Assembly: GCF_001570565.1 (NCBI RefSeq)
Contig: NZ_BBXE01000034.1
Span: 1-64,000, forward strand
DNA: 64,000 nucleotides
Reading direction: 5' to 3'
Source of the DNA: Herbidospora yilanensis
GTDB taxonomy: Bacteria; Actinomycetota; Actinomycetes; Streptosporangiales; Streptosporangiaceae
Part shown: piece after piece, positions 41,601 through 50,608 of the stretch
Layout: every line of letters starts with the position of its first letter
How positions within the stretch are numbered: the first letter of the stretch is position 1
Program-made: the position numbers and the translations under genes
Notes under the pieces: model-generated
Seen by the model: only the letters and a program-made list of their open reading frames with translations
Databases searched by the model: none
What the model was told of the DNA's origin: nothing

Positions 41601-42668
41601 ATGAAGGCCCTGGTTCTGGCGGGGGGCTCGGGCACCCGCCTGCGGCCCATCACGCACACGTCGGCCAAGCAGCTCGTACCGGTGGCGAACAAGCCGGTGC
41701 TCTTCTACGGCCTGGAGGCCATCGCCGACGCGGGGGTGCGCGACGTCGGCATCGTCGTGGGCGACACCCAGGCCGAGATCGAGGCGGCGGTCGGCGACGG
41801 CTCGCGCTTCGGCCTGAACGTCACCTACCTGCGGCAGGAGGCGCCGCTCGGGCTGGCGCACGCGGTGAAGATCGCCCGTGAGTTCCTGGGCGGCGACGAC
41901 TTCGTCATGTACCTGGGTGACAACTTCATCGTCGGCGGCATCCGCTCGCTGGTCGCCCGGTTCGGGCACGACCGCCCGGCCGCGCAGATCATGCTCACGC
42001 AGGTCCCCGACCCGACGCAGTTCGGCGTGGCCGAACTCGACGGGAACGGCCGGGTCGTCGCCCTCGAAGAGAAGCCGAAGGCGCCCAAGAGCGACCTCGC
42101 GCTGGTCGGCGTCTACCTGTTCACCGCCGCCGTCCACGAGGCGGTGGCCGAGCTCAAGCCGTCGGCGCGCGGCGAACTGGAGATCACCGACGCGATCCAG
42201 TGGCTCATCGACGACGGCCGCCGCGTCGAGTCGACGGTCATCTCCGGCTACTGGAAGGACACCGGCAACGTCGCCGACATGCTGGAGGTCAACCGGCTGG
42301 TGCTGGAGTCGCTGCAGCCGGAGGTGCGCGGCCACGTCGACGCCGCCTCGGAGCTCATCGGGCGCGTGGTCGTCGACGAGGGCGCGGTCGTGACCGGCTC
42401 GCGCATCGTCGGCCCGGTCGTCATCGGGCCGGGCGCGCTCGTCCGCGACTCCTACGTCGGGCCGTTCACCTCGGTGGCGGCCGGCTGCGTGATCGCCGAC
42501 AGCGAGATAGAGTATTCGATCCTGCTGGCGCGCTCGTCCATCACCGGGGTGCGCCGGGTCGAGGCGTCGCTGATCGGCCACGACGTCGAGGTCACCCCGG
42601 CTCCCAACACGCCCCGGGCCCACCGGCTGGTGCTCGGCGACCACAGTAAGGTGCAGATCTCCGCATGA
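41601..42668 (+). CDS. rmlA: Glucose-1-phosphate thymidylyltransferase, long form with C-terminal left-handed helix
   Basis: 355 residues. ATG 41601 is 5 bp after the transferase stop. Nucleotidyltransferase signature LVLAGGSGTRLRPITHTSAKQLVPVANKP, then YLGDNF and EITDAIQWLIDDG. The C-terminal ~110 residues carry hexapeptide-type turns (VVVDEGAVVTGSRIVGPVVIGPGALVRDSYVGPFTSV) as in StrD-like long RmlA. Makes dTDP-glucose, the first step to dTDP-L-rhamnose. The rmlB start overlaps its stop (ATGA). Confidence 0.94.
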   Translation: MKALVLAGGSGTRLRPITHTSAKQLVPVANKPVLFYGLEAIADAGVRDVGIVVGDTQAEIEAAVGDGSRFGLNVTYLRQEAPLGLAHAVKIAREFLGGDDFVMYLGDNFIVGGIRSLVARFGHDRPAAQIMLTQVPDPTQFGVAELDGNGRVVALEEKPKAPKSDLALVGVYLFTAAVHEAVAELKPSARGELEITDAIQWLIDDGRRVESTVISGYWKDTGNVADMLEVNRLVLESLQPEVRGHVDAASELIGRVVVDEGAVVTGSRIVGPVVIGPGALVRDSYVGPFTSVAAGCVIADSEIEYSILLARSSITGVRRVEASLIGHDVEVTPAPNTPRAHRLVLGDHSKVQISA

Positions 42669-43606
42669 CACGTGTCCTGGTCACCGGCGGCGCCGGGTTC
42701 ATCGGCTCCCATTTCGTGCGCACCCTGCCCGACGCGAAGATCACCGTCCTCGACAAGCTCACCTACGCGGGCAACCGCGCCAACATCGAGGGCGTCGACC
42801 ACGACTTCGTCCACGGCGACATCTGCGACCCCGATCTGCTCGCGGAGGTCGTGCCGGGCCACGACCTGGTGGTGAACTTCGCCGCCGAGAGCCACGTCGA
42901 CCGGTCGATCGACGGCGCGGCCGACTTCGTGCGCACCAACGTGCTCGGCGCCCAGACCCTCATGCAGGCCTGTCTCGACGCCGGCGTCCCCAAGGTCGTC
43001 CAGGTCTCCACCGACGAGGTCTACGGCACCATCGAGACCGGCTCCTGGGACGAGAGCGCCGCGGTGAACCCGCGCTCGCCCTACTCGGCGGCCAAGGCCG
43101 GGGGCGACATGATCGCCCGCGCCTACGCGGTCACCCACGGCCTCAACGTCTCGATCACCCGCTGCGGGAACAACTACGGCCCCTACCAGTACCCCGAGAA
43201 GGTCATCCCGCTGTTCGTGACCAACCTGCTCGAAGGGCGGCGGGTCCCCCTCTACGGCGACGGCGGCAACATCCGCGACTGGGTGCACGTCGACGACCAC
43301 TGCCAGGGCATCCGCCTCGTGGCCGAACTCGGGGAGCCGGGCGAGGTCTACCACATCGCCGGCACGGCCGAGATGTCCAACCGCGAGCTCACCGGCCACC
43401 TGCTCGCCGCGTGCGGCGCGACCTGGGACAGCGTCGACTTCGTCGACGACCGCAAGGGCCACGACCGCCGCTACAGCCTCGACGACACACGGTTGAGGGC
43501 CCTCGGTTACGCCCCCCGCCAGGCCTTCGACGAGGGCCTGGCCGACACGGTCGCCTGGTATCGCGACCACCCGACCTGGTGGAAGCCGCTGAGGGGCTGG
43601 GCATGA
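42665..43606 (+). CDS. rmlB: dTDP-glucose 4,6-dehydratase
   Basis: 313 residues. Rossmann motif VTGGAGFIGSHFVR, the STDEVYG strand with the Thr of the SDR triad, YSAAKAGGD (YxxxK), and the substrate segment CGNNYGPYQYPEKVIPLFVTNLLEG, all diagnostic of RmlB. Converts dTDP-glucose to dTDP-4-keto-6-deoxyglucose. Coupled to both neighbours by ATGA overlaps. Confidence 0.95.
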   Translation: MTRVLVTGGAGFIGSHFVRTLPDAKITVLDKLTYAGNRANIEGVDHDFVHGDICDPDLLAEVVPGHDLVVNFAAESHVDRSIDGAADFVRTNVLGAQTLMQACLDAGVPKVVQVSTDEVYGTIETGSWDESAAVNPRSPYSAAKAGGDMIARAYAVTHGLNVSITRCGNNYGPYQYPEKVIPLFVTNLLEGRRVPLYGDGGNIRDWVHVDDHCQGIRLVAELGEPGEVYHIAGTAEMSNRELTGHLLAACGATWDSVDFVDDRKGHDRRYSLDDTRLRALGYAPRQAFDEGLADTVAWYRDHPTWWKPLRGWA

Positions 43607-44427
43607 CGCGCTGGCTCGTCACCGGCGGCGGGGGCATGCTCGCCTCCGATCTCGTCCGCGTCCTCGACCGTGCCGAACTCGGCGCCGACGTCCGCGCACC
43701 CTCCCGCGCCGAACTCGACATCACCGATGAGGCCGCCCTTATAGAGGCCGTGAGCTGGGCCGACGTGGTCGTGAACTGCGCGGGCTGGACCGCGGTCGAC
43801 GACGCGGAGACCCACGAGGAACAGGCACTCAAGGTCAACGCGCCGCACGCGCTCGCCGAGACCGCGGGCCGCAAGCTCGTCCACATCTCCACCGACTACG
43901 TCTTCTCCGGCGAGGGCGGCGAGCCCTGGCCGGAAGACGCCCCGACGGGCCCGATCAACGCCTACGGCCGCACCAAACTGGCCGGGGAGAAGACGGTCCT
44001 CGACCATCACGGCACGGTCGTCAGAACCGCCTGGTTGTACGGCGCCCACGGCCCCAGCTTCGTGCGCACGATGGCCCGCCTCGAACGGTCGCACGAGGTC
44101 GTCACCGTCGTCGACGACCAGCACGGCCAGCCCACCTGGACCCACGACCTGGCCCGCCGGATCGTCGACCTGGTCGATTCGGGCGTCCAAGGGGTCTTCC
44201 ACGGCACCAACTCCGGCGCCACCACCTGGTACGGCCTGGCCCAGGAGGTCTTCCGCCTGCTCGGCGCCGATCCGGCGAGGGTCCGGCCGGTCCCCTCGGA
44301 GGCGTTCCCCCGCCCGGCGCCCCGCCCGAAGAACAGCGTGTTGTCCCACGGCGCGTGGGCGTCGGCGGGCCTCAAGCCGATGCGCGACTGGCGAGAGGCC
44401 CTGCACGACGCCTGGCCCGAGCTCTAG
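43603..44427 (+). CDS. rmlD: dTDP-4-dehydrorhamnose reductase
   Basis: 274 residues. WLVTGGGGMLASDLVRVL, NCAGWTAVDDAETHEEQALKVNA, HISTDYVFSG, YGRTKLAGEKTV (YxxxK) and RTAWLYGAHGPSFV are RmlD signatures. Performs the last reduction to dTDP-L-rhamnose. The 3,5-epimerase gene needed before this step is not in this operon but at 63655. Its stop shares CTAG with the stop of the convergent FkbM gene. Confidence 0.94.
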   Translation: MTRWLVTGGGGMLASDLVRVLDRAELGADVRAPSRAELDITDEAALIEAVSWADVVVNCAGWTAVDDAETHEEQALKVNAPHALAETAGRKLVHISTDYVFSGEGGEPWPEDAPTGPINAYGRTKLAGEKTVLDHHGTVVRTAWLYGAHGPSFVRTMARLERSHEVVTVVDDQHGQPTWTHDLARRIVDLVDSGVQGVFHGTNSGATTWYGLAQEVFRLLGADPARVRPVPSEAFPRPAPRPKNSVLSHGAWASAGLKPMRDWREALHDAWPEL

Positions 44428-45383
44428 AGACCCTTCTCCGCCGGCACGACGATCACGTCCCGGGAGCCGTAGCGCGGCAGCGGCTCCTCGGACGCCAGTT
44501 CGGCGTCGGTGATGACGTGCAGGGCGTCGTGGCCGATGGCGCGGATCTCGTAGTTCTCCGCGCGCAGGTCGCGCAGCACCTGGCGGAGGGCCGGAACGTT
44601 CCTGAGCACCTCGACGACGATCGTGGGCCGGGAGGCCAGCAGTTGCGGCCAGACCGCGCGCAGCACGCCGGCCTCGTAGCCCTCGATGTCGAGCTTGATG
44701 AGGTCGACGCCCTCGACCAGGTCCGACATCCGCACCGTAGGCACGGTGATCGTCCGGGAGGCCGGGCGGTTGCTGATGCCCTCGCCGCCCTCCGACAGGT
44801 AGGCCCCGGTGGGTGCGACGTAGCTCTCCTGGTCGGGCAGCGACAACTCCAGCGTGGCGGGGGCGTCGTCGGGCACCACGGCGGCCTGGATCACCTTCAC
44901 GTTGGCGAGCCCGTTGAGATCGGCGTTGCGCGACACGATCGCCGCCGCCTCGGGGTTGGCCTCCACGGCGACGTACGGCGTCGTCCCGGCCGCCTCCGCG
45001 CCCTGGACGGTGTAGTAGCCGATGTTGGCGCCCAACTCCAGGATGGAGGTGGCCTTGGCGCACAGGTCCCGCCAGCAGGCCGTCTCCATGCCCTCGTAGC
45101 CGCGCTCGCCGTACCAGAACAGGATGCGCACCAGGCGCGACTCGACGGCGGCCAGCCGGATGCGGGGGTTGTCCGGCAGGGCGAAGTCCGCGACGAATCC
45201 CAGCGGGCGGTGCCGCAGCACCTTCACCACCTGGCCGAGCAGGGTGCGCGACAACCCGGAGGAGGAGTGGAATCCCGAGCGGGTCTTCATCGTCACTCCG
45301 GGCGGCACCACGACGAGGGCGCGGGAGAGCAGTTCCCGGGCCCGGACCCGGGCGCGCAGGACGGGCGAGAGCTTTTCGACCAT
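44424..45383 (-). CDS. FkbM-family methyltransferase
   Basis: 319 residues from ATG 45381-45383, with GAGAGAAG upstream. SAM-binding core ILELGANIGYYTVQGAEAAG, VAVEANPEAAAIVSRNADLNG and the FkbM hallmark LIKLDIEGYEAGVLRAV. Many FkbM proteins O-methylate sugars of surface glycans. It is the last gene of the minus-strand export operon, so methylation of the polymer (for example of rhamnose) is likely but inferred. Confidence 0.88.
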   Translation of the reverse strand: MVEKLSPVLRARVRARELLSRALVVVPPGVTMKTRSGFHSSSGLSRTLLGQVVKVLRHRPLGFVADFALPDNPRIRLAAVESRLVRILFWYGERGYEGMETACWRDLCAKATSILELGANIGYYTVQGAEAAGTTPYVAVEANPEAAAIVSRNADLNGLANVKVIQAAVVPDDAPATLELSLPDQESYVAPTGAYLSEGGEGISNRPASRTITVPTVRMSDLVEGVDLIKLDIEGYEAGVLRAVWPQLLASRPTIVVEVLRNVPALRQVLRDLRAENYEIRAIGHDALHVITDAELASEEPLPRYGSRDVIVVPAEKGL

Positions 45384-45488
45384 GGACTTCTCTCGAATCG
45401 GGGCAAAGGTATCGACCCACAATAAGGGTGACCATGGTCGTTTATGGGGGCCCAATTCGATCAGGAAAGTCGCGCCCGCCCCGCCGTT

Positions 45489-47111
45489 TCAGCGCGCCCG
45501 CAGGCGCAGGTCGAAACTGATGTCGCTGGAGTCGGGCCGGTCCTGGTGGATCTCCACCGTGATCGTGTTCTGGCCCTGCTGGAGCTGGCCGGGCGACAGG
45601 GACACGTCGGTCCACTGCGACTCGGCCGTGCCCGAGATGGTGGAGAGCGCCCGGGTGGCGGCGGTGACCGTGCCGGTCGGCAGGTTGTCGCGCCAGATCT
45701 CCGTCCCGTTCAGGTAGACGACCGCGCCGTCGTCGCGGATCACGCTCATGGTGACCTGGCTGAACGCGGCGGCGACGCCGAAGGTCGTGCGGAAGTAGTA
45801 GGTGATGCGGCCCGGCGCGACCTGCTGCCGCTCGTCGCCGTCGCCGAACCCGAACTGGGCGAGGCCCTGCGGCCAGCCGGAGTCGTCGAACCCGGCCGCC
45901 CGCCAGGCCGTGCCCTGGTCACTGCCGTCGTCGAGGTAGCGCCACGACGAGCCCGCCGGCACCAGCATCACGTCGCCCGACGCCGGGATCAGCGGGAACT
46001 CGGTGTAGTTGGGCCGGGAGACCCCGTTGAGCTGGCTGTAGCCGCCGCCCGCGCGCAGCGCGTCGGGCCCGGCGTGCAACGCGAACACCTGCCCGTTGGC
46101 CGTGGGCGCGAAGTCGGTGTCGACCGCGCCGGTCCCGGCGTCGACGGCCACGAAGTCACAACGCTGGAACCCGGAGAAGTCAGGGCAGAAGTGGCCGGCG
46201 GCGTACACGTAGGAGCCGCGCACCGCGACCGACTCCACGTCTCCGTCGGCGGTACGCTCCCAGCGGCGCGATCCGTTGCTCAGGCGGTAGGCGGCCAGTC
46301 GTCCGCCGACCCCGGCGATGGCGGCGTACACGCTGTCGGCGTCGGCGGCCAGGTCGAGCACCCAGCACTGGTTGCTCGGCACGTCGCAACTCGCGGGCGG
46401 GGTCCAGCCGGTGACCGCGCCGTTGAGGCCGACCGACCCGAGGAACAGCCGCGTCGCGCCGCCGAGGGTGCGGAACTGCCCGCCGACGATCACGCTGCCG
46501 CCGTCGGGGGCCGCCGCCATGGCCATGATCGTGTTGTTGGCGCCCGGGTTCCAGGCGCGCAGCGCGCCGCTGTTCAGGTCGACGGCCGCCAGCCGGGTCC
46601 GGTTCTGCCCGGCGACCTGCGTGAACGCGCCACCGGCGTAGAGGGTGTCGCCGATCACGGCCAGCCCGCGCACCGTGCTGTTCGCGGCGGGCGTCCAGCC
46701 GCCGACGACGTTGCCGGTGGCCAGGTCGATGGCCGCCAGCCGGGTGCGGCCCTGCCCGGCCACCGTGGTGAAGTCGCCGCCGAGGAAGACCCGGCCGTTC
46801 CCGACCGCGAGCACCTGCACCGCGCCGTTGACCGCGGGCGACCACGTGCGGATCAGGTCTCCGCTGGCCGCGTCGAGCAGGGCGACCCGCTGACGGCCGA
46901 CGGTCTCGCCGGTCGTGGAGTGGCGCAGGCTGGTGAACTCACCCGCGATCACCACCCGGTCGCCCGTGTGGGCGATGGCCAGGACCCGGCCGTTCGGCAG
47001 CCAGTTGGCGCGGGGCTGGGCCGAGTAGTCGGCCGCCCACGCGGGGGCCGCCAGCAGCCCGGTCAGCAGGAACGAGAGAGACAACACGGCCAGGATCGAG
47101 CGTCTGCGCAT
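45489..47111 (-). CDS. Secreted beta-propeller protein with C-terminal carbohydrate-binding-like sandwich
   Basis: 540 residues. Signal peptide (SILAVLSLSFLLTGLLAAPAWA). Residues about 35-385 are delta-60/DUF5122-like blades with the repeated pattern RVFLGGDFTTVAGQGRTRLAAIDLATG and TLYAGGAFTQVAGQNRTRLAAVDLNSG. The last ~140 residues form a jelly-roll (WRYLDDGSDQGTAWRAAGFDDSGW, VVYLNGTEIWRDNL, NTITVEIHQ), a layout seen in sugar-binding modules. Related to the proteins at 56002 and 59401. No enzyme motif; probably a polymer-associated surface protein. Confidence 0.83.
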   Translation of the reverse strand: MRRRSILAVLSLSFLLTGLLAAPAWAADYSAQPRANWLPNGRVLAIAHTGDRVVIAGEFTSLRHSTTGETVGRQRVALLDAASGDLIRTWSPAVNGAVQVLAVGNGRVFLGGDFTTVAGQGRTRLAAIDLATGNVVGGWTPAANSTVRGLAVIGDTLYAGGAFTQVAGQNRTRLAAVDLNSGALRAWNPGANNTIMAMAAAPDGGSVIVGGQFRTLGGATRLFLGSVGLNGAVTGWTPPASCDVPSNQCWVLDLAADADSVYAAIAGVGGRLAAYRLSNGSRRWERTADGDVESVAVRGSYVYAAGHFCPDFSGFQRCDFVAVDAGTGAVDTDFAPTANGQVFALHAGPDALRAGGGYSQLNGVSRPNYTEFPLIPASGDVMLVPAGSSWRYLDDGSDQGTAWRAAGFDDSGWPQGLAQFGFGDGDERQQVAPGRITYYFRTTFGVAAAFSQVTMSVIRDDGAVVYLNGTEIWRDNLPTGTVTAATRALSTISGTAESQWTDVSLSPGQLQQGQNTITVEIHQDRPDSSDISFDLRLRAR

Positions 47112-47130
47112 GGCCGGAGTATGAACCCGA

Positions 47131-48156
47131 TTAACGCCTCAGTCGACGGATGACCGCGCCGATTCCGATCAGCACCACGAGCCCCGCCGCGCCGCCCAGC
47201 ATGAGCTGCGGCAACCTCGACGGCTCCGTGGCCCTGGCGGTCTGCTGGATCGCGTTCGGGTCGGGCTGCGGCCCGGGTTTGCGGATCGGGCCGGTCACCA
47301 GGTCTTTGGGCAGCGCCCACGCGAACACCGCGCTCTTCTCGCCCTCGCTGCCGACGAGCAGCGTCTTGCCGTCGGCGCTGAGGGCCATCGACTCGCCCTG
47401 CGGCTGCTTCGGCGCGTCGATCGTCTGCACCACCTGCCCGGTCACGTCGGTGAAGATGCGGATCTTGTTGAGGCCGCGCAGGTACATGCGGCCGTCGTAG
47501 CCGATCAGGCCGTCGGAGATGACATGGGGGACCGCCACCAGCTTCTCCAGCCGGTTGGCCACACCCGGCACCAGCGACGCGGGGGCGCCGTAGACGGCCC
47601 CTCCGGTCGGGGTCTTGCTGACGAAGTAGAGGTTGCCGTTGGTCGGGTTGATCAGCACGGCCTCGGAGTCCTGCGGGCCGTCGGGGTAGACGATCGGATA
47701 ACGCTCGGCGGTCACCGTCGTGTCGGCCAGGACCTTCGGCTCGGGGAAGACGAACAACGTCACCCCCGCCTGGCGGGTCTTGTCGTTGTCGCCGGTGTCG
47801 GCCAGGTAGACGAGGGCGTTGCCGCGCTGGTCGACGAAGCCGCCCATGGCCTCGGTGTCGACGGCCGCGGGGCCCTCGACGGTGACGGTCGCCAGGGTCG
47901 TGCCGTCGGGGCCGATGGCGTAGAGGGTGGCCGGTCCGGCGCCGTCGTTGTGGGTCCAGACGACGCCGGGGTGGAGCGGGGAGGCGTACAGGCCGCTGGA
48001 TTCGGTGATCTTCGGGTTGTCGATGACCCGGTCCTGCTTCCAGGTGGCCCTCAACGGCGCCGGGGGGGCCGGTTCGGCGTACGCGGGCACCGCCGCCGTC
48101 AGGGCGAACGCCAGAACGGCGCTACTCAGCAGCGTGCGTCTCATGGGGGATCTCAT
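47131..48156 (-). CDS. Secreted propeller-like protein with C-terminal membrane anchor
   Basis: 341 residues from ATG 48154-48156 (ATG 48144 possible). Signal peptide (LLSSAVLAFALTAAVPAYA), propeller-like repeats (ITESSGLYASPLHPGVVWTHNDG, LYFVSKTPTGG, QPQGESMALSADGKTLLVGSEGE), a linker with Pro/Gln, and a C-terminal helix followed by RRLRR (LMLGGAAGLVVLIGIGAVI). The body is outside, held to the membrane. Overlaps the flippase stop by 35 bp, so it is co-translated with export genes. Function unknown. Confidence 0.8.
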   Translation of the reverse strand: MRSPMRRTLLSSAVLAFALTAAVPAYAEPAPPAPLRATWKQDRVIDNPKITESSGLYASPLHPGVVWTHNDGAGPATLYAIGPDGTTLATVTVEGPAAVDTEAMGGFVDQRGNALVYLADTGDNDKTRQAGVTLFVFPEPKVLADTTVTAERYPIVYPDGPQDSEAVLINPTNGNLYFVSKTPTGGAVYGAPASLVPGVANRLEKLVAVPHVISDGLIGYDGRMYLRGLNKIRIFTDVTGQVVQTIDAPKQPQGESMALSADGKTLLVGSEGEKSAVFAWALPKDLVTGPIRKPGPQPDPNAIQQTARATEPSRLPQLMLGGAAGLVVLIGIGAVIRRLRR

Positions 48157-49390
48157 TCCGTGACGGGACGGGGGCCGTGCGGCGAAGGTGCCACCATAGG
48201 AGGAAACCCGAGGCCAGGCCGCCGAATCCGATGCAGTAGGGAGCCAGGTGGGCCAGATCGGGGGCGACCGCGAGCACGACCAGCATGGCCGTCAGGCCGA
48301 TGCCGGTCTCGGCCGCCCTGACCATGAACACCAGGCGGGACAGGGTGTAGGCGGCCGCCATCATCGACAGCGGCAGCGTGGCGGAGAAGCTGACCGTGTA
48401 GGCCACCCAGCCGCCCACGGTCACCGCGTCGAGGGTGAACGCGCCGCCGGTGATGAGCGGGCCGGCGTACCCGAGGACCGCGATGGCCGCCACTCCGCAG
48501 GCGAGCGTGCCGGCGATGAGCACCAGCGACGCGGCCAGCGCGTTGCGCGGCCGGATCGGCGCCCCGGCGTCGCGCCGCCGCACGAACGTCGGCAGCAGAT
48601 AGGAGCCCGCGCCCTGGACGACCGTCAGCGCCGGCGACATCAGCAACCGCCCGGCCTCGACGGCGGCCAGCACCGCACGCGACGCGAACGTGTCGATCGC
48701 CACCCGCATGACCAGCAGCGCGACCGGCCGCAACGACGCCTGCGCCGACCGCCACGCGGCGAAGGAGGTCACCTCGCCGAGCCCGGCCAGGCTCGGGCGC
48801 GGCAGCCGGTATTCCGCCGACGGCAGCAGCGCCAGCGTCAACCCCAGCGACACGAGTTGCCCCGCGCACATCGCGCCCAGGATCCACGTCAGCGTGAACG
48901 GCGTGCCGGTCAGCCAGAGCCCGGCCAGGATCGCCAGCGTCACCCCGACGTAGACGACGTCGTTGAGCACCAGGCGGCCGAACTCCAGCCGCGCGTTGAG
49001 CAGCCGCCGCGCGCTCTCCTGCGGCAACCACAACACCGTGAGCAGCGCGAACGCCGCGACGCCCGGCGCGTCGGCCAGGCGGAGCGCCAGCGCGAACACC
49101 ACGCCGACGAGGGTCCCGGCGGTGGTCAGCCCCAGGATCGAGGCGCACAACGCGGCCCGCACCCGCGGATTGAAACGGTCCAACACGGTGAGCGAGTCGC
49201 CCACCCATGAGGAGAAGACGGTGGTGACCGCGACGAGCACGGCCATCATGATCGCGTAGGCGCCGAACGCCTCGGGGCCGAGGAACCGGACCGCGATGAG
49301 CTGTAAGACGACGCTCCCGCCCGCCGTGACGGCCTGGGAGGTGACGGAGCCGCCCGCCCGTGCGAGGAGCCCGCGGAGGGAACCGGCCAT
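48122..49390 (-). CDS. Wzx-like polysaccharide flippase (MVF/MATE-related)
   Basis: 422 residues with about 12 membrane helices. AVRFLGPEAFGAYAIMMAV and the amphipathic SAEYRLPRPSLAGLGEVTSFAAWRSAQASLRPVALLVMRV region match polysaccharide biosynthesis exporters. Flips lipid-linked oligosaccharide units across the membrane. Its ATG shares one base with the Wzz-like stop (TGATG). Confidence 0.85.
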   Translation of the reverse strand: MAGSLRGLLARAGGSVTSQAVTAGGSVVLQLIAVRFLGPEAFGAYAIMMAVLVAVTTVFSSWVGDSLTVLDRFNPRVRAALCASILGLTTAGTLVGVVFALALRLADAPGVAAFALLTVLWLPQESARRLLNARLEFGRLVLNDVVYVGVTLAILAGLWLTGTPFTLTWILGAMCAGQLVSLGLTLALLPSAEYRLPRPSLAGLGEVTSFAAWRSAQASLRPVALLVMRVAIDTFASRAVLAAVEAGRLLMSPALTVVQGAGSYLLPTFVRRRDAGAPIRPRNALAASLVLIAGTLACGVAAIAVLGYAGPLITGGAFTLDAVTVGGWVAYTVSFSATLPLSMMAAAYTLSRLVFMVRAAETGIGLTAMLVVLAVAPDLAHLAPYCIGFGGLASGFLLWWHLRRTAPVPSRNEIPHETHAAE

Positions 49391-50574
49391 CAGGAGGCGG
49401 CGCCGGTGTCGATCGTCACCACGGGCTCGGCGTCGTCATCGGGCGGATCGGCGGGCGCCTTGGTCGCGGGTTTCCTGGACGCGGGCGTCTTGGCAGGCGG
49501 CGGTTCGGGCCAGCTCCGGATCGGCGGCGGAGGTGTCGGCCGCTCCGGCGCGGGCTTCTCGGCCGCCGCTCTCTCGATCGCGGGGGCCGCGGGCTCCGGT
49601 GGTTTGGCGGGCAGGCTGATGCGCTCGAATGCGGCCGTCGGGCGGTCGTCGTATTCGGCCTTGACGGGGGCCGAGCCGTTGATCTCGGGCCGGGGCAGCA
49701 GCGGGCGGCGCGGCTGGGCGGGCTTGTGGCGCTGACCGGTCGGGGTGGTCACCTCGCGGATCGTGCCGATCGGGTTGGTGGCGCGCAGGAACGCGATGAC
49801 GATGGCCAGCAGCGCGCCGACCGCGAGGCCGATCGCGATGTTGGTCGGCACCTTGCTCGGCGTGATCTTCAGTGGGTTGGCCTGGTCGACGAACCGCACA
49901 CCGCCGCCGAACTGGGCGAGGTCGATCGTCGCCTCCGACTCCTTGAGCTGGAGCTGCACCAGCGCCTCGGTCAGCGACGACTCGGTGGCGCTGCCGTTGG
50001 GGGCCCGCTTCAGATCGTCCTGTACGCGGGCGCGCGTGGACCGCACGCTCTTGAGCAGCTTCTCCTGCTCGCGCTGCGCGTCGGCCTCGGTGAGGATCTG
50101 GTAGGCGGCGACCACCGCGTTGGCCATCTGCGCGGCCAGTTTGTCGGTCTTGGCCGTCGAGGTGACCACGACGATGCCGCCGGCCGTTCCGGGCGAGGCG
50201 GTGACGCTCTGCCGCAGGGTCTCCAGGTCGACGACGACCTTCTGCTCGTTCTCGAGAAGCTGCCGGGCCCGGTCGAGCACGCCCGCCGACTGGGCGAACG
50301 CGGCCCGCTGGGCGGTGTAGGCGATGTAGCTGCTGTCGGAGGACACGCCCATGCGCAGATAGGTGGTGCTGCGCGGGTCGACCACCGCGAACCGGGCGGT
50401 CGCCTCGACGTTGCCGAAGACGAAGAAGGTCGCCGCCCCCGCGGCGACCGCGGCGACGAGGATCAGTACGAGCGACGACCATCGATAGCGCCACACGGCC
50501 TCAAGAAGACCGACCTCGGGGGTCTCGTCACGTTGGTCTGTGGCCACGAATGCCTGTTCTCCCCGCTTGTGCAT
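49390..50574 (-). CDS. Wzz-type chain-length determinant protein
   Basis: 394 residues; ATG 50572-50574, or GTG 50545-50547 with GGGGAG. Short cytoplasmic start, membrane helix (SSLVLILVAAVAAGAATFFVF), an extracellular Wzz-like domain (LMSA-type: NVEATARFAVVDPRSTTYLRM) and coiled-coil helices (AQREQEKLLKSVRSTRARVQDDL). A second helix (TNIAIGLAVGALLAIVIAFL) and a long Pro/Lys/Ala-rich cytoplasmic tail without a tyrosine-kinase domain follow. It would set polymer length together with the flippase and polymerase. Confidence 0.85.
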   Translation of the reverse strand: MHKRGEQAFVATDQRDETPEVGLLEAVWRYRWSSLVLILVAAVAAGAATFFVFGNVEATARFAVVDPRSTTYLRMGVSSDSSYIAYTAQRAAFAQSAGVLDRARQLLENEQKVVVDLETLRQSVTASPGTAGGIVVVTSTAKTDKLAAQMANAVVAAYQILTEADAQREQEKLLKSVRSTRARVQDDLKRAPNGSATESSLTEALVQLQLKESEATIDLAQFGGGVRFVDQANPLKITPSKVPTNIAIGLAVGALLAIVIAFLRATNPIGTIREVTTPTGQRHKPAQPRRPLLPRPEINGSAPVKAEYDDRPTAAFERISLPAKPPEPAAPAIERAAAEKPAPERPTPPPPIRSWPEPPPAKTPASRKPATKAPADPPDDDAEPVVTIDTGAAS

Positions 50575-50608
50575 TCCTCTTCACGTAAAGAAGTGGTCGA
50601 TTCACAGT